A DNA stretch of 64,000 nt from Crotalaria pallida (GCA_037953625.1 CM075651.1:62606501-62670500), one strand, 5' to 3'. Shown: positions 10,701 to 24,181, counted from the first letter of the stretch. Program-made: numbers and translations. The notes: generated by a model not told the origin, from the letters alone.

Positions 10701-13436
10701 TTTTAAAACTAAAAATCATTAAATCAACATTACAAAAATTCTTTTTACCAAACCAGATTAACTTATTTATTTCTAAAATCACCAAGTAAACACATATCAC
10801 TTACACATTTAGGAATATTGCCATAACCACACATAATTTCATGAAAACAATTTTCCAACCATGTTAACATACATTAACCGAATTATACATGTATTAACAG
10901 TGCAAAGATTTAGTGTACAAATAAAGACATAAAGTCATGAAATCATTTTCCTTATTCTAGAACCAAAACCGTGAGCATCCAACATAGAAAATCAACAAAT
11001 TAAATTTCATTTTTAAGACAAAATCAAAGCAACAATTAGAGTCACAACTATCTCAATTATTCACACACATTTTCTTTTAAACTTTATTAATTCATACAAG
11101 CAACCTAAATGAGAGACAACATAGTTTCCTACTCACTCCTAGGATAGCTTAAAGTCAACATGCAAGGAGACAAGGTTTTCCCATTCACACACAAAAGTCA
11201 CAACATCACATCAACATGCATCAATATATTTAGAGTAAAATCCGTTTCAGACATGCATAAAAATAACTTAAGATCATAACTTTTCTCAAACCAAAAATAA
11301 AGGTTTACTTTTATTTTCATGAAAATAACATGCATGTTCATAAAATCACTAGATCTAATTCTAAAACAAACATGTACCAACTTTTTACAAAATAAAAGCA
11401 TGGATCCTAGTTTAATTAAATATGGCCGAATGGCCTCTAAAAAAATATAACATATACAAAATAATCACTTAATCAAATTAGAGTTATACTTTGAAAAATT
11501 ATTTTAACACTTGGTTTCTTTATTTCTTTTCTCTAAAAACCGAAACATAAACAAAAGGAAAACATGATTTTTCTCTTAAAAATTAACTTGCAAATAAAGA
11601 TCTAAACATTTTTCATATATTAAACAAAGATAATCACATGCACAAATTTAAATCAACCAAGATAATCACAAACTTAACATGCAAGAATAAAAACCTCAAC
11701 TTCTTCACTGATCAAGTTTTGATCATAAATTTATTCAACAAATAAACATGAAAATACATATAGATCATGATTTAACAAAAAGATTTAACATGCAACAACC
11801 AAAAATTATACTATATATACACACAAGTTTAGATCATGGGTTTATTTACCAAATCATCAAATAAACACAAATAGTCCACGGTTTAGAGAAGGAAAAATAG
11901 ACATGCAAGGGATTGGTTTTAGGTTTCATAAAAATCTTAGTTTTTCTTTAGATCTTTGAAGATTTAGTGAAGAAAATTATTAGATCTAACAAAACACTAT
12001 GAACCGAAAACAATCAAGCACAAGTTTAGCATTTTACAGATTATTTAGAGTCCTTAAAGTCCATGATTAAAGAAGATCAACACAAAAGATCATCTCTCAA
12101 TCATAAAAATGAACATGCAAAGAAAGAAAATGAAGAAAATCTACAAACTAAGAAAAGAAAACTAAGCTATTACAAATTCTTCTTCTTGAGCTTTGGTTCC
12201 TACCATAAAAGGAATTGGCCTTCTAGCTCCTAAGGCTCTTGATCTACAAGGGAAAAGCTTGGGTGAACTTGGATCTCCTTCTTCTTACTTCCTCCATGTC
12301 CACGGTTCCTCTCTCTTCTCTCCCTCTCTTTTCTTTTCTTTTTCTTTCTCTAAGAGTAAAATGGACTCTTAGAGATGTGTTTCTAGTGTTGGTACGGTGG
12401 AAGAGGAAATGAAATGGTGAAGGGAAGTGAAAAAAGGGAAATGAATTAAGGCTCCACTAAATTATAAGCCATTCACAAATTCCCCTTGTGCCCTTAAGCT
12501 TAGATGTTGGTTATGCACACAAGGAGGGGCGATTTTGGGCTTCTAAATTGTTGCATGGATAAGGGTCTTCAAAGTCAAGGGGACAAGGTTGCATGGCTAG
12601 GCTTTTTAGGGGTCACCTTAGGCTTACAAATAGTTAGGGTTTTGACATTAGTTTGGTTTGATTCTAACTTAGTTGGCTTGGTTTGGTTCCTTTAGTTTCC
12701 AATTTCTTAACTCATAATAAGCTTCTTGAAAATCTACTCCTAACATACATACACACACATATACACGTACAGTATACACATACATATACACAAATACATA
12801 CCGTAGCACACACATCACACATACATACTTCACATTTTTATTTTCTTAATCTTGTTCAATTACAATTACACACAAGGCAATCAATTCTAACAAATTACAT
12901 CCACATAATTATTTCCACATATCACACAGTACACACACATTAAATCAAGCACATAACACATAAAAATTTATGCCAAATCAATAAATTTACTTTCTTCAAA
13001 ACACAATTCTTAAAACTCGTATTTCACTACTCTGAAAATAAATTATTATAAAACAACCCAGAAAAATCTTAAAATTACAGTTTTAAAATCTACGTTTCAA
13101 GACGATCGTTTTGATATAAAGTTTGTAAAAATCCGAGTTACGGTTAAAAAGTTACGAATTTTTTAAAGCTTACAGACCCAAAAATCCCAAAAATTCCATT
13201 TCAAACAAAAATCACTTTTGAATAAAATCACAACTCATTTCTTAAAAATTAAACCATTTCAAAATTCTTCTCTTCTTATTTATAAAAACATTTTGTTTAT
13301 AAAAATCCTTGAAAATCAATGCTTGATTTCTTTCTCACGTAAAATTCTTTTCTAAAAATCTTTTATATCACAAAACTTTGAGGTTTATTTTGACGAAATC
13401 GTTTACGCACGTATGGGAAAAATGCGGGGTGTTACA
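7721..13436 (-). repeat. Large-LTR element: left (3') LTR, 5716 bp
   Basis: It starts TGTAACACCCCGATT and ends GCGGGGTGTTACA, so the ends are inverted repeats of TGTAACACCCCG. No protein of known family is encoded; short ORFs near 9155, 9789, 11198, 12504 and 12683 have no recognisable domain. A pyrimidine-rich tract lies at 12180-12360 and a CA-rich imperfect microsatellite at 12745-12940. Confidence 0.85.
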
Positions 13437-14863
13437 TTCTCCCCAACTTGAAGATTTCTTGTCCACGAGAAATGCCGTGTAAAGTCTGTCTGATCGGCGG
13501 ACGCGTAACCTCTAGACAAAATTCTTTCCCTTTTTAGCTACAGCAATCGTCGCAATCTTCGAACACGTACTTATCTATTCGTCGCCTTCTCAAATGAATC
13601 GGACGGATCACTTGCAAAAGTAATCTCTCATGTACTTTCGACAATAACAAGATAGGCTATAAACAGTATGGTTTCACCGACAACGAAGAACAGAGGGGTT
13701 CAAAGGCATCGGAACAAGGTCCAAAGATAACAAGGTTACGGACATTTGGGGTCAAGACACTACCACTCTTAGGGTCAGATCCTCTTTATCGGTTCAAGCC
13801 TAAAAAATCTACTCCTCAGAAACTCACATTTCCTACTACTCCCCAACTTAAACGACTCTTACCTCCATACCATACTTACTATCACCGATTTAATCTCTAA
13901 ATACTCTTATCCTTTGCCACTTTTGGTTAATCTTACAAGATTTCCCGTTACTTAGCTCCAATCTATCCTCTTATTACCTTACTTCTCACCACGTAATCAT
14001 CCTCTTCAGACTCCTATGGTCACTATCACATCTTCCCTTTACTCTAATAACCACTAATCCTCAAGAAATGTACTCCATCTCACTCCTTATTCCTAACACT
14101 GGATCATATAACTTAGGCAATTCTAGACCTTTTTACACTTTCCACAATTTTTTTCCTCACATCCTAAACCATTACTTGAACAATCCGACATCAAAACTCT
14201 TAATCCTAATCACCTTTCACCACTTACCTAAGACTCAAAGATACCCCTATTTTCTCCAAGACTCATACATCCTTACTCCTTACTAACTAAACCTCATTCT
14301 CCTTATCCTTCGCAACCTTCACCTAACAACACCTCACAACTCACTTCCTAACTTAAAACCATCTTTGTGACTGGGATAAGGTGTCAGGACCCAAAAGTCT
14401 TATCAAAAGTTTAGGAAGGATAAATGTCTGGTCAAAGATCAAAAGAGTCTTCGGGTTTATCAACAATCAAGGCTTGGTCAAGATCACGGTCTAAGATTTT
14501 CAGAAAAAGCTTTTTCAACCATCATGCCAAAGCAATTTGGCACGCATAGGATTTTCACAAGAACAGCTTCAATCAAGGAAGTGTTCTAGTCACATGACAA
14601 ATCTCACAGCTTAGGGCTATCACAAACAAAAGGGTTCACATCAAAGATGAGTCCAACGAAGGAAGATTTGAATCACGCCTCAACATCTCAAGATGACATT
14701 AAACTCCACTCCTCATTTCACCCGCAGTCGTAAACTGACGTACATCCGCGTACTCCTAACGTTCCATTGCTATCCTAATACTAACTCACACACAAGACAC
14801 ACGGCAGAGTACGTAAGCCCATGTATAAGGTTACTTAGTTAAACCACTGCTCTGATACCATTC
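13437..14863 (-). other. Large-LTR element: internal region, non-coding
   Basis: 1427 bp between the first two LTRs. On the minus strand it begins with the primer site and ends with the purine tract CAAGTTGGGGAGAAT (13437-13451). I found no gag, protease, reverse transcriptase or integrase reading. Confidence 0.8.
14844..14860 (-). other. Primer binding site, tRNA-Met type
   Basis: The minus strand reads TGGTATCAGAGCAGTGG, three bases inside the LTR boundary at 14864. This matches the 3' end of plant initiator tRNA-Met, the usual primer for many Copia and Gypsy elements. Confidence 0.85.
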
Positions 14864-17800
14864 TGTAACACCCCGATTAGGCAACTTGAAAACTTAAACT
14901 AAAAGTGGTAGAAATTAGGGCCATTTTTTTTATATAAAACAAGTGTTATGTGAACATGAGAACACTTAGACTTTTAAAACATAATTACAATTATAATACG
15001 TGTCCCCACATTACATAAACTCTTTCAAGTTCCAAACCGAGATGTCACAAGACACCGCACTTTGAAACTCGTTTTCGAAATATCATTTAAATTGTAGCCT
15101 ATTTACTTGTTTCCAAAATCATCAGCTTTGAGTAAAACACTTGCCGGGGTACAGTATGATAGAGCTAGGCAACTAAGAAACTTACATTGGAGTACCATGC
15201 TCTGAGGGGAATTTCCTATCCTCTAGTCTTGCTTCCTAATACTTGAGGTCTAACTCCGGGCCTTGGTCGATGAATCCCACCACGCTTCCGCTGCGCCATC
15301 TACCAGTTGCAATATCAGCAAGTGCCGATACGACAACATGGTAGGAGAGAGTCAGTGTTCGGAACACTAACTGGTTGACCATGCGGTCTCAGGGTATAAA
15401 ATTATTCATATAATGAAACATAACTATAACAACTTAACATAAACATTTATAATGCAATCACATAATCATCTATGCAACATGTCATACACCTAGCAGATAT
15501 GAATCACATATAACCAAGCATATCACAATATTCCAAACACATCAATTCTCACTCATAGCCAAGTCATTCCTTACACTTGCCTCACAATTCCTTTTCCATT
15601 CAAATCGTTGCCTCATGATTTCTTACATCACGAATCAATTCTCGTGCTCGACTTATAGCTCTTATTCAACACTTGATATCTTTTGATATACTTTTCTTTG
15701 AAACATGTTTATCTTTTAAGTTTTATTATTTCGGTTAGCATCAATGATGAGAGGATACATCATTGAGCTCACACACGTCTACATCTCCTCGGTCAACCAC
15801 CCAACCTAGTCGGAAGGAAACAGGAGTACAGGACCTTTACCACGTGGGCACGACAGCTGTCACACAACAAATGGTCCCAGACCAGGAGGACTCAGCCTCA
15901 AATCATATCAATTCAATTCATATCAAGGCACGCTCTCAGCGGCAAACACAAATGCCCCGTTCCAGTCCCTCTCACTATGCTAGACTTGCATCGAGGGGGC
16001 GACAGTAAAATTCTAGTTCTAGTGCAGAACTACCACGGCATTAGACCCAGTCCCCACCACGTTAGTGCGCCACATGTGGAGTTGTCAGCCTTGAATTGTA
16101 CTCTAGACTTCTTGATGTATCACCGTCATCGTCCTCCCCTCCTGCAATCCCCACCTTAGTATCCGTAGATACCCATAGTATCTTCCTCTCCACTACTTCG
16201 ATACGACACTCATACCTCACCATGTTTGAAATTGTCTTTTAAAGTTTTAGCGTTTTAATTAGCGGCTTATTCCTAATGATCGGCCCGTCCTTGGTGCATC
16301 CCTTCAACGAAGCCCGACCACTAATTGCAAACTATTCCCCCTAAATCTCATTGGCCCCAGGCCACAAATTACTTTCTCATCTCATCATCAACATTCTCAA
16401 AACTCATTCTCAACATCATTCTCATTCACATCATCAACAGATTTTCCTCGTCTTTCCAAAACATCTTTCGCAAAACTTTTCGAAAACACGGTTTCACAAA
16501 ACTTTTTCAAAAATAATCTTTCCAAAAACTTTCACAAAAATATCATTTTCACAAAAGCTTTTCACAAATTTCTTTTCAAAATCTTTTTCAAAAATCACAA
16601 TTTTTGGGTGAGTGTTAATGGAGGAGCAAGCTCGACTTAACACTAAGCTTCTTCCCAAAAACGTGAACGAGGAATCACATCTCTACTCAACCACTTTCTC
16701 ACTTTCATAATCACATTCTCAGATCAATCTCAACTCTTTATCTCTTTCCTTTACTCACATCACCTTTATCTCTTTCTCAATCGTTTCTTATAACTTTCTC
16801 TTGAATCTTAATTCATCACTTATTTCATTCTCAATTGTTTCTCATGTCTCTTATCTATTTCTCTTTTCTCTTTTTCAGTTTTATCTTATGACTTTCACAG
16901 TCCCATCATCACCATTCACTATTCAAACAAATCCAATAACATCTTAAACAAAATAAAGTATGCGCAACAGTAAACATCTAGTAATGCATAACAAAGAAAC
17001 ATTTAATATGCAAACAAAACATTTAGTACACACATATCTGTATGGCCTAATTCGCAGTACTCTCGCAATCCGTCTATTCGAATTGCGAGCAACCACGTTA
17101 CGGGATCACCGCACTCTCACTCACCTGGATGACGACACATCCAATGACTTTCCGAGATTTCCAGTCGCTAACCTTGCCACGTGTCCTTCGCGTCCGACAC
17201 CCGAACTAGACATTTTTTTCCCGTGCGTTAGAAACGATTTACGTAGATTCTTAATTTCGTTTTAAAACACTTTGGGTTAAAAATTATTTTCTCTAAACAT
17301 TGAAGGAAAAACAATTCTTTGAAAACCTTTCTTAAATCAAATACAAAAATTCAAGAAGGAAAAATTCCAAAACCAATCAAATTAACTTATTTAATTTCTA
17401 ATCTTTACAACATCCTCAAACACTGATCAAAGAACATCAGTTAAGAATTTTGAATTAATTTAAGTTACCTAAATCATTCTTTTTAAATAAAACATTTTTC
17501 AATTACTTTAAAATTCAAACATGTATTTTCACCAACCAAGTTCACAAACAGATCCAAAATAATTCCAATTTAACACATTCCATTAGTATGAAAAACATCA
17601 CATACAAGTTCAAAGCACTCACACACAGTATAAAACAATTTCAATTCCTCACATACACGAACAGTACATGCAAGTTTTAAGGCACTCAAAGGATTCACAA
17701 ATACACATAATGCAAGAATCACGTTTTCAATTATTCAAAATCATTAACTAAATTATAATCTTAATTAAATTAATTAAATTACTCTTTAAGAAAATAATTT

Positions 17801-20608
17801 AGAAGTTATCCTTTAATTAATTTAACAAAAACCAAACCACACATAGTCATTATTTTTTAATTACAAATTAATTTTAAAACTAAAAATCATTAAATCAACA
17901 TTACAAAAATTCCTTTTTACCAAACCAGATTAACTTATTTATTTCTAAAATCACCAAGTAAACACATATCACTTACACATTTAGGAATATCGCCATAACC
18001 ACACATAATTTCATGAAAACAATTTTCCAACCATGTTAACATACATTAACCGAATTATACACGTATTAACAGTGCAATGATTTAGTGTACAAATAAAGAC
18101 ATAAAGTCATGAAATCATTTTCCTTATTCTAGAACCAAAACCGTGAGCATCCAGCAAAGAAAATCAACAAATTAAATTTCATTTTTAAGACAAAATCAAA
18201 GCAACAATTAGAGTCACAACTATCTCAATTATTCACACACATTTTCTTTTAAACTTTATTAATTCATACAAGCAACCTAAATGAGAGACAACATAGTTTC
18301 CTACTCACTCCTAGGATAGCTTAAAGTATACATGCAAGGAGACAAGGTTATCCCATTCACACACAAAAGTCAGAACATCACATCAACATGCATCAATATA
18401 TTTAGAGTAAAATCCTTTTCAAACATGCATAAAAATAACTTAAGATCATAACTTTTCTCAAACCAAAAATAAAGGTTTACTTTTATTTTCATGAAAATAA
18501 CATGCATGTTCATAAAATCACTAGATCTAATTCTAAAACAAACATGTACAAACTTTTTACCAAATAAAAGCATGGATCCTAGATTAATTAAATATGGCCG
18601 AATGGCCTCTAAAAAAATATAACATATACAAAATAATCACTTAATCAAATTAGAGTTATACTTTGAAAAATTATTTTAACACTTGGTTTCTTTAATTCTT
18701 TTCTCTAAAAACCGAAACATACACAAAAGGAAAACATGATTTTTCTCTTAAAAATTAACATGCAAATAAAGATCTAAACATTTTTCATATATTAAACAAA
18801 GATAATCGCATGCACAAATTTAAATCAACCAAAATAATCACAAACTTAACATGCAAGAATAAAAACCTCAACTTCTTCACTGATCAAGTTTTGATCATAA
18901 ATTTATTCAACAAATAAACATGAAAATACATATAGATCATGATTTAACAAAAAGATTTAACATGCAACAACCAAAAATTATACTTTATAAACACACAAGT
19001 TTAGATCATGGGTTTATTTACCAAATCATCAAATAAACACAGATAGTCCACGGTTTAGAGAAGGAAAAATAGACATGCAAGGGATTGGTTTTAGGTTTCA
19101 TAAAAATCTTAGTTTTTCTTTAGATCTTTGAAGATTTAGTGAAGAAAATTATTAGATCTAACAAAACACTATGAACCGAAAACAATCAAGCACAAGTTTA
19201 GCATTTTACAGATTATTTAGAGTCCTTAAAGTCCATGATTAAAGAAGATCAACACAAAAGATCATCTCTCAATCATAAAAATGAACATGCAAAGAAAGAA
19301 AATGAAGAAAATCTACAAACTAAGAAAAGAAAACTAAGCTATTACAAATTCTTCTTCTTGAGCTTTGGTTCCTACCATAAAAGGAATTGGCCTTCTAGCT
19401 CCTAAGGCTCTTGATCTACAAGGGAAAAGCTTGGGTGAACTTGGATCTCCTTCTTCTTACTTCCTCCATGTCCACGGTTCCTCTCTCTTCTCTCCCTCTC
19501 TTTTCTTTTCTTTTTCTTTCTCTAAGAGTAAAATGGACTCTTAGAGATGTGTTTCTAGTGTTGGTACGGTGGAAGAGGAAATGAAATGGTGAAGGGAAGT
19601 GAAAAAAGGGAAATGAATTAAGGCTCCACTAAATTATAAGCCATTCACAAATTCCCCTTGTGCCCTTAAGCTTAGATGTTGGTTATGCACACAAGGAGGG
19701 GCGATTTTGGGCTTCTAAATTGTTGCATGGATAAGGGTCTTCAAAGTCAAGGGGACAAGGTTGCATGGCTAGGCTTTTTAGGGGTCACCTTAGGCTTACA
19801 AATAGTTAGGGTTTTGACATTAGTTTGGTTTGATTCTAACTTAGTTGGCTTGGTTTGGTTCCTTTAGTTTCCAATTTCTTAACTCATAATAAGCTTCTTG
19901 AAAATCTACTCCTAACATACATACACACACATATACACGTACAGTATACACATACATATACACAAATACATACCGTAGCACACACATCACACATACATAC
20001 TTCACATTTTTATTTTCTTAATCTTGTTCAATTACAATTACACACAAGGCAATCAATTCTAACAAATTACATCCACATAATTATTTCCACATATCACACA
20101 GTACACACACATTAAATCAAGCACATAACACATAAAAATTTATGCCAAATCAATAAATTTACTTTCTTCAAAACACAATTCTTAAAACTCGTATTTCACT
20201 ACTCTGAAAATAAATTATTATAAAACAACCCAGAAAAATCTTAAAATTACAGTTTTAAAATCTACGTTTCAAGACGATCGTTTTGATATAAAGTTTGTAA
20301 AAATCCGAGTTACGGTTAAAAAGTTACGAATTTTTTAAAGCTTACAGACCCAAAAATCCCAAAAATTCCATTTCAAACAAAAATCACTTTTGAATAAAAT
20401 CACAACTCATTTCTTAAAAATTAAACCATTTCAAAATTCTTCTCTTCTTATTTATAAAAACATTTTGTTTATAAAAATCCTTGAAAATCAATGCTTGATT
20501 TCTTTCTCACGTAAAATTCTTTTCTAAAAATCTTTTATATCACAAAACTTTGAGGTTTATTTTGACGAAATCGTTTACGCACGTATGGGAAAAATGCGGG
20601 GTGTTACA
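14864..20608 (-). repeat. Large-LTR element: middle LTR, 5745 bp
   Basis: It is nearly collinear with 7721-13436. One insertion of about 28 bp is present near 15112-15140. Substitutions are scattered up to about 19040 (equivalent to about 11870 in the left LTR); from there to the end, about 1.57 kb, I see no difference from the left LTR. The abrupt change marks a recombination point. Confidence 0.85.
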
Positions 20609-20960
20609 TTCTCCCCAACTTGAAGATTTCTTGTCCACGAGAAATGCCGTGTAAAGTCTGTCTGATCGGCGGACGCGTAACCTCTAGACAAAATTCTTTC
20701 CCTTTTTAGCTACAGCAATCGTCGCAATCTTCGAACACGTACTTATCTATTCGTCGCCTTCTCAAATGAATCGGACGGATCACTTGCAAAAGTAATCTCT
20801 CATGTACTTTCGACAATAACAAGATAGGCTATAAACAGTATGGTTTCACCGACAACGAAGAACAGAGGGGTTCAAAGGCATCGGAACAAGGTCACAAAAC
20901 TTTGAGGTTTATTTTGACGAAATCGTTTACGCACGTATGGAAAAAATGCGGGGTGTTACA
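20609..20960 (-). repeat. Partial second internal region joined to a 69-bp LTR end
   Basis: 20609-20893 repeats 13437-13721 without visible change. The sequence then jumps to the last 69 bp of the LTR (compare 13368-13436), with one substitution. The bases TC at 20892-20893 belong to both sides. Confidence 0.85.
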
Positions 20961-21639
20961 GGGAAAACCCTAGAGATCTAGCTCCTTATTCTTGTAATCT
21001 CTTGGTTGCTTGGGTTCCCCATCCTTAGCTTCTTGAATCGCTAGACTTGAACCCACTTTAGCCCTTGAGTCCCTAGTATTAAACTCCTAATCCTTGCTTT
21101 TGATGGTGGGGTTTATGTGTTTGACTCTCTCTGTAGTTATAGGGTTTGAAATTCCATGGGGGTAGGGAGAGAGAGGCATACGAATTTGGAGAAGAGGAGG
21201 AGGGTTTGAGTTGGTTAATTTCTTGCTTGATTCTTGGTGGAAATGATGAAGGTGATGATGATATGGCTTGATTTTGGGTGATGAAGCTTGATGATGGTTT
21301 GGTACTCTTGGGGTGTTGGAGAGAGAAGGAAAAGATGAAGGAGTTTGGGGTGACTCTTAGTGCTTGATCCATGATGGAGGGTGATGGTGAGAAGGATCAA
21401 GGAGGGTGGATGATGCCATGATGCTTATTGTTTGGGTGATGATGATGATATTTGGTTCTTGGAAGCAAGGAGAAAGGAAAGGAGATGAGGAGGGAGGAAG
21501 GAGAAGGAAGGTGTGTTGTGTTGGTGGTGTTCTTGTTGTTGTTTTAATTGTTTCTTGCCAAGAGAAGGAAGATCGGACGGCTGGGAAAGCATGACTTGGT
21601 CCCCAAGTCGTGATCTAATTGATGAAAATGCATCAGCCC

Positions 21640-21870
21640 CGGTCGCGCGCCTGGGAGTAGGTTTCGCGCGCCTGATCGCGAAGTTGGCACCAAATGGAGA
21701 TCTGGTGCGCAGAATGGTGCGGGCTGGAGGGCTGGCGCGGATTGGTGCGCCATTTTCGCTAGCTGGTGGGCATGGTACGCGCCTAGGCGCACGAGAGACG
21801 CGCCTGGGGAAAAAAGTCCCTGTCTGGTGCACAAATGAATAGTGCACGCGCGCAGGCTGGTGCGCCTGGG
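21640..21870. repeat. GC-rich palindrome zone in LTR E (GCGCC..GGCGC word)
   Basis: A GC-rich island in AT-rich DNA, with many GCGCC, GGCGC and GCGCGC words, including the perfect 12-bp palindrome GCGCCTAGGCGC at 21779-21790. In the LTR sense (minus) it follows the conserved ACGGTTAACGAAGAAG motif at 21922-21901. The Tekay LTR and element A LTR carry the same kind of word. Confidence 0.75.
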
Positions 21871-23113
21871 CGGGCACCAGTGATTTCGAACTTCGATGTG
21901 CCATAACTTCTTCGTTAACCGTCGAATCGGCCTCAAAATTTTGAGGCAAGCTTCCTAAGACCCTTATTTTCACATCCAATGGGTGGGAATTGGGTTTAGA
22001 GCTATAGATATTTTATTCCTACTTTCCTTGCACAGGATGTTTTGTAACACTTAAAACCCCGATTTAACTCCCGATTCGACTTCTATAATTCTACCCCGAG
22101 TTACCGATGCACCCTACACAACTCCTAGTACTCAAAATTACTACTCACCTTGCTCCCAAAATTCTTTAAGCAATTAATCTACCCATTTTCTACACTCTAA
22201 ACCTATTAACTCACTAATTATGCTTGGGATTAAATTTGGGATGTTACACCATTCACATTTCAAAGGATACCAAAAATACAACATTTATGAAAAGGGTACC
22301 AAAGAAATCATCTCTCAATAGGCTAAAAGTGGGCCACTAAGGGATAATTTTATCAAAAATATGTTGAAGGCCAGAAAAATACAATCCTAAGTGCATTTAT
22401 CATCTTAATGCATGCAAACAATTATCAATCTCAAAATGGTCACCGGTCAAGTTTCTAAAACACAAAGTCAAAGTGAACACACTCATGAAAGAATCATGGG
22501 TTTAAATCAAATAATCAAAGTAAATCACATACCCCTGTCAAGTGTATAGGCTCAAAATCTCACAAGCTAAACAGTCAGTTCACTAATAATAACTAGTTCC
22601 AAAACAGTTTATAAAAATAACCAATTCTCAACAAAACTTTAAACTCAATCCAAAACAGTATGGTACAATCAATGAGTCATCATCCTAAATCAAGCATTCA
22701 CATATATAATCATAAAAATAGCCCTACACCTAGAATAATCATCTACTTCTACCCAAAACACAAACCAACACCAAATATGGGAGAACAATTCAAATCTGAA
22801 AAATTTTAATTTTTTATTTTGTCAACTCCCCCAAATTTAGAGGTTGGCTTGTCCTCAATTAAACAAATCTAACCTAAACTAAAAAATAAAAATTCAAAAT
22901 AAAAATTAAAAACAAAAGCAAGGAGTTAGAGACTTCCCTTTGTAGCACAACATTCTCTCTTGATGCACCGTGGAGGAGGCTCCTCCAAACTTATTCACCC
23001 GTGTCACATGAACAACTAAAAATAGTAGTAGAAGCACCTCATTTGCAGTTACATATAGAAAGCTCTAAACTCTTTATTCAACTAAAAAAACAAAAAATTC
23101 AAAGCCTACACTA

Positions 23114-24097
23114 CTACATAACTTTAAAAAATCCACCAGGATCCCAAATCCTATGGCACAAATCCCATGTGATGCTGGAATAACAAGTTACTCTCATATC
23201 CCATGGAACAAAGCATGGATGATGGTGGAGGAAGGAAGTTTCAAAAATAAGTTCAATCCCACCAGGGTCAAATGGTACATTCCTTACTCCATAGATCATC
23301 ACATGCTGCTTACCTTTTCCACCATTCATCATGAAGGTGTCAACTTCATGAATCAGAAAATTGACCTTTTCAAACTCCCTATTATTTAACAATGACTTAT
23401 ATTGATTTTGAGAATTTTCATGAAAGCACAGAGGTTGAATATAATGGAAAAATTTTGAGTCATCTAAACATGTAATAGATTTAATACGATTTTTCAGTTC
23501 ATGAAATTCATCATGCAAAGATAAAGCAAATTCTCCTACTATATTCATACCTTCTATTGTTTTATTTTCGTACACTTCCTCCATCTTATTATGCACATTC
23601 TCTTTTTCTTCTTTGGTCACATGTATCTCCACTATTTCTTCCTTTCTTTGTGGAAAGTCAAAAATCATTGGTGATGTTTGTGAGTCCTCAGATAACTGCT
23701 TTGAAATTTTCTCAATTTGTAATTGATGGTTCCTAATACCAGCACTTTGAATTTGAAAATTAATTTTTGTTTTCTCAACACATCTATTAACATCTTGAGC
23801 AAGTTTCTCTACAGCTTCTTCACATTCCGCTTTAATTTTTTCATCATACAATATCTCGATAAATATTTTATACAATTGATCCATTTTAAATTGAAGATCT
23901 CTTATCATAGCATCTTGTTTTCGAAACCGATTTATAATGTCATCTTGCATGAGAAGAAAAGCTTGAGCATATTTCTCTATATCTGCTTCCCATGGTTCTT
24001 TCCTACTACTTATGTTATGTGCATAATAATTTGAAGTAGGTGAATCCGAAATAAATCTCATACAGTCTAAGTCATTATTAACATAATAGTTATACAT
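23114..24097 (-). CDS. Single ORF of element A, 327 aa, function unknown
   Basis: I do not recognise a Pfam-level domain. The ORF is intact, starts MYNYYVNNDLDCMRF about 70 bp after the primer site, and is the only ORF of the element, so by position it is gag-like. Residues about 40-130 are rich in charged heptads (KYAQAFLLMQDDIINRFRKQ) and may form a coiled coil. A stretch with QIEKISKQLSEDSQ (about 125-145) recalls the C-terminal linker of Athila-type Gag, but only loosely. The C-terminal 60 residues are rich in aromatic residues, histidine and cysteine (SFLHHHPCFVPWD). There is no zinc knuckle. Element B (26463-27380) carries a broken homologue with the same start and the same end (DPGGFF), so the protein has been kept between two diverged copies. 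Confidence 0.55.
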   Translation of the reverse strand: MYNYYVNNDLDCMRFISDSPTSNYYAHNISSRKEPWEADIEKYAQAFLLMQDDIINRFRKQDAMIRDLQFKMDQLYKIFIEILYDEKIKAECEEAVEKLAQDVNRCVEKTKINFQIQSAGIRNHQLQIEKISKQLSEDSQTSPMIFDFPQRKEEIVEIHVTKEEKENVHNKMEEVYENKTIEGMNIVGEFALSLHDEFHELKNRIKSITCLDDSKFFHYIQPLCFHENSQNQYKSLLNNREFEKVNFLIHEVDTFMMNGGKGKQHVMIYGVRNVPFDPGGIELIFETSFLHHHPCFVPWDMRVTCYSSITWDLCHRIWDPGGFFKVM

Positions 24098-24164
24098 GAA
24101 AAAGTTACAAGTTACACAAGTAATTACAAATAAAACCTAACAATTGCTAGACTCAAATTTCAAT

Positions 24165-24181
24165 CCCCGGCAACAGCGCCA
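24165..24181 (-). other. Primer binding site of element A, Athila (tRNA-Asp) type
   Basis: The minus strand reads TGGCGCTGTTGCCGGGG shortly after the LTR end. This is one base off the common TGGCGCCGTTGCCGGGG of Athila-type elements. Confidence 0.75.

Larger units (their letters stand above)
7721..20960 (-). mobile_element. Large-LTR non-coding retrotransposon in a three-LTR tandem arrangement
   Basis: The order is LTR (7721-13436), internal (13437-14863), LTR (14864-20608), partial internal (20609-20893), 69-bp LTR end (20892-20960). The whole is flanked by the target duplication GGGAA (7716-7720 and 20961-20965), so it entered as one insertion in LTR E. A tRNA-Met-type primer site and a purine tract next to the LTRs fix the orientation as minus. 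LTRs of 5.7 kb with only 1.4 kb of non-coding internal DNA indicate a large retrotransposon derivative that depends on proteins of another element. The third LTR was almost wholly lost in a deletion with a 2-bp TC overlap at 20892-20893. Confidence 0.85.
6200..22248 (-). mobile_element. LTR E: 2.8 kb solo LTR, minus strand, split by a 13.2 kb nested element
   Basis: The LTR runs TGTAACACCC (6200) to GGGATGTTACA (22248) and is flanked by the 5-bp target duplication CCATT at 6195-6199 and 22249-22253. Its two parts, 6200-7720 and 20966-22248, total 2804 bp. There is no internal region, so it is a solo LTR. On the minus strand it has the motif ACGGTTAACGAAGAAG (near 21922-21901), a GC-rich palindrome zone (21870-21640), a donor-like TTAAG|GTAAG (GT at 7699-7698), a hairpin minisatellite (7262-6879), an acceptor-like TTTTTACAG (AG 6605-6604) and the GGCCGGGCAGG hairpin (6564-6543). 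Confidence 0.9.

Noticed and set aside
12745..12940. Possible satellite or telomere-like repeat
   Set aside because: It is an imperfect CA/TA-rich microsatellite (ACACATATAC-type), not a telomere or higher-order satellite repeat.
21425..21979. 184-aa minus-strand ORF and overlapping frames in LTR E
   Set aside because: They fall in the GC-rich palindrome zone, where stop codons are rare by composition; three frames are open at once and none has a domain.
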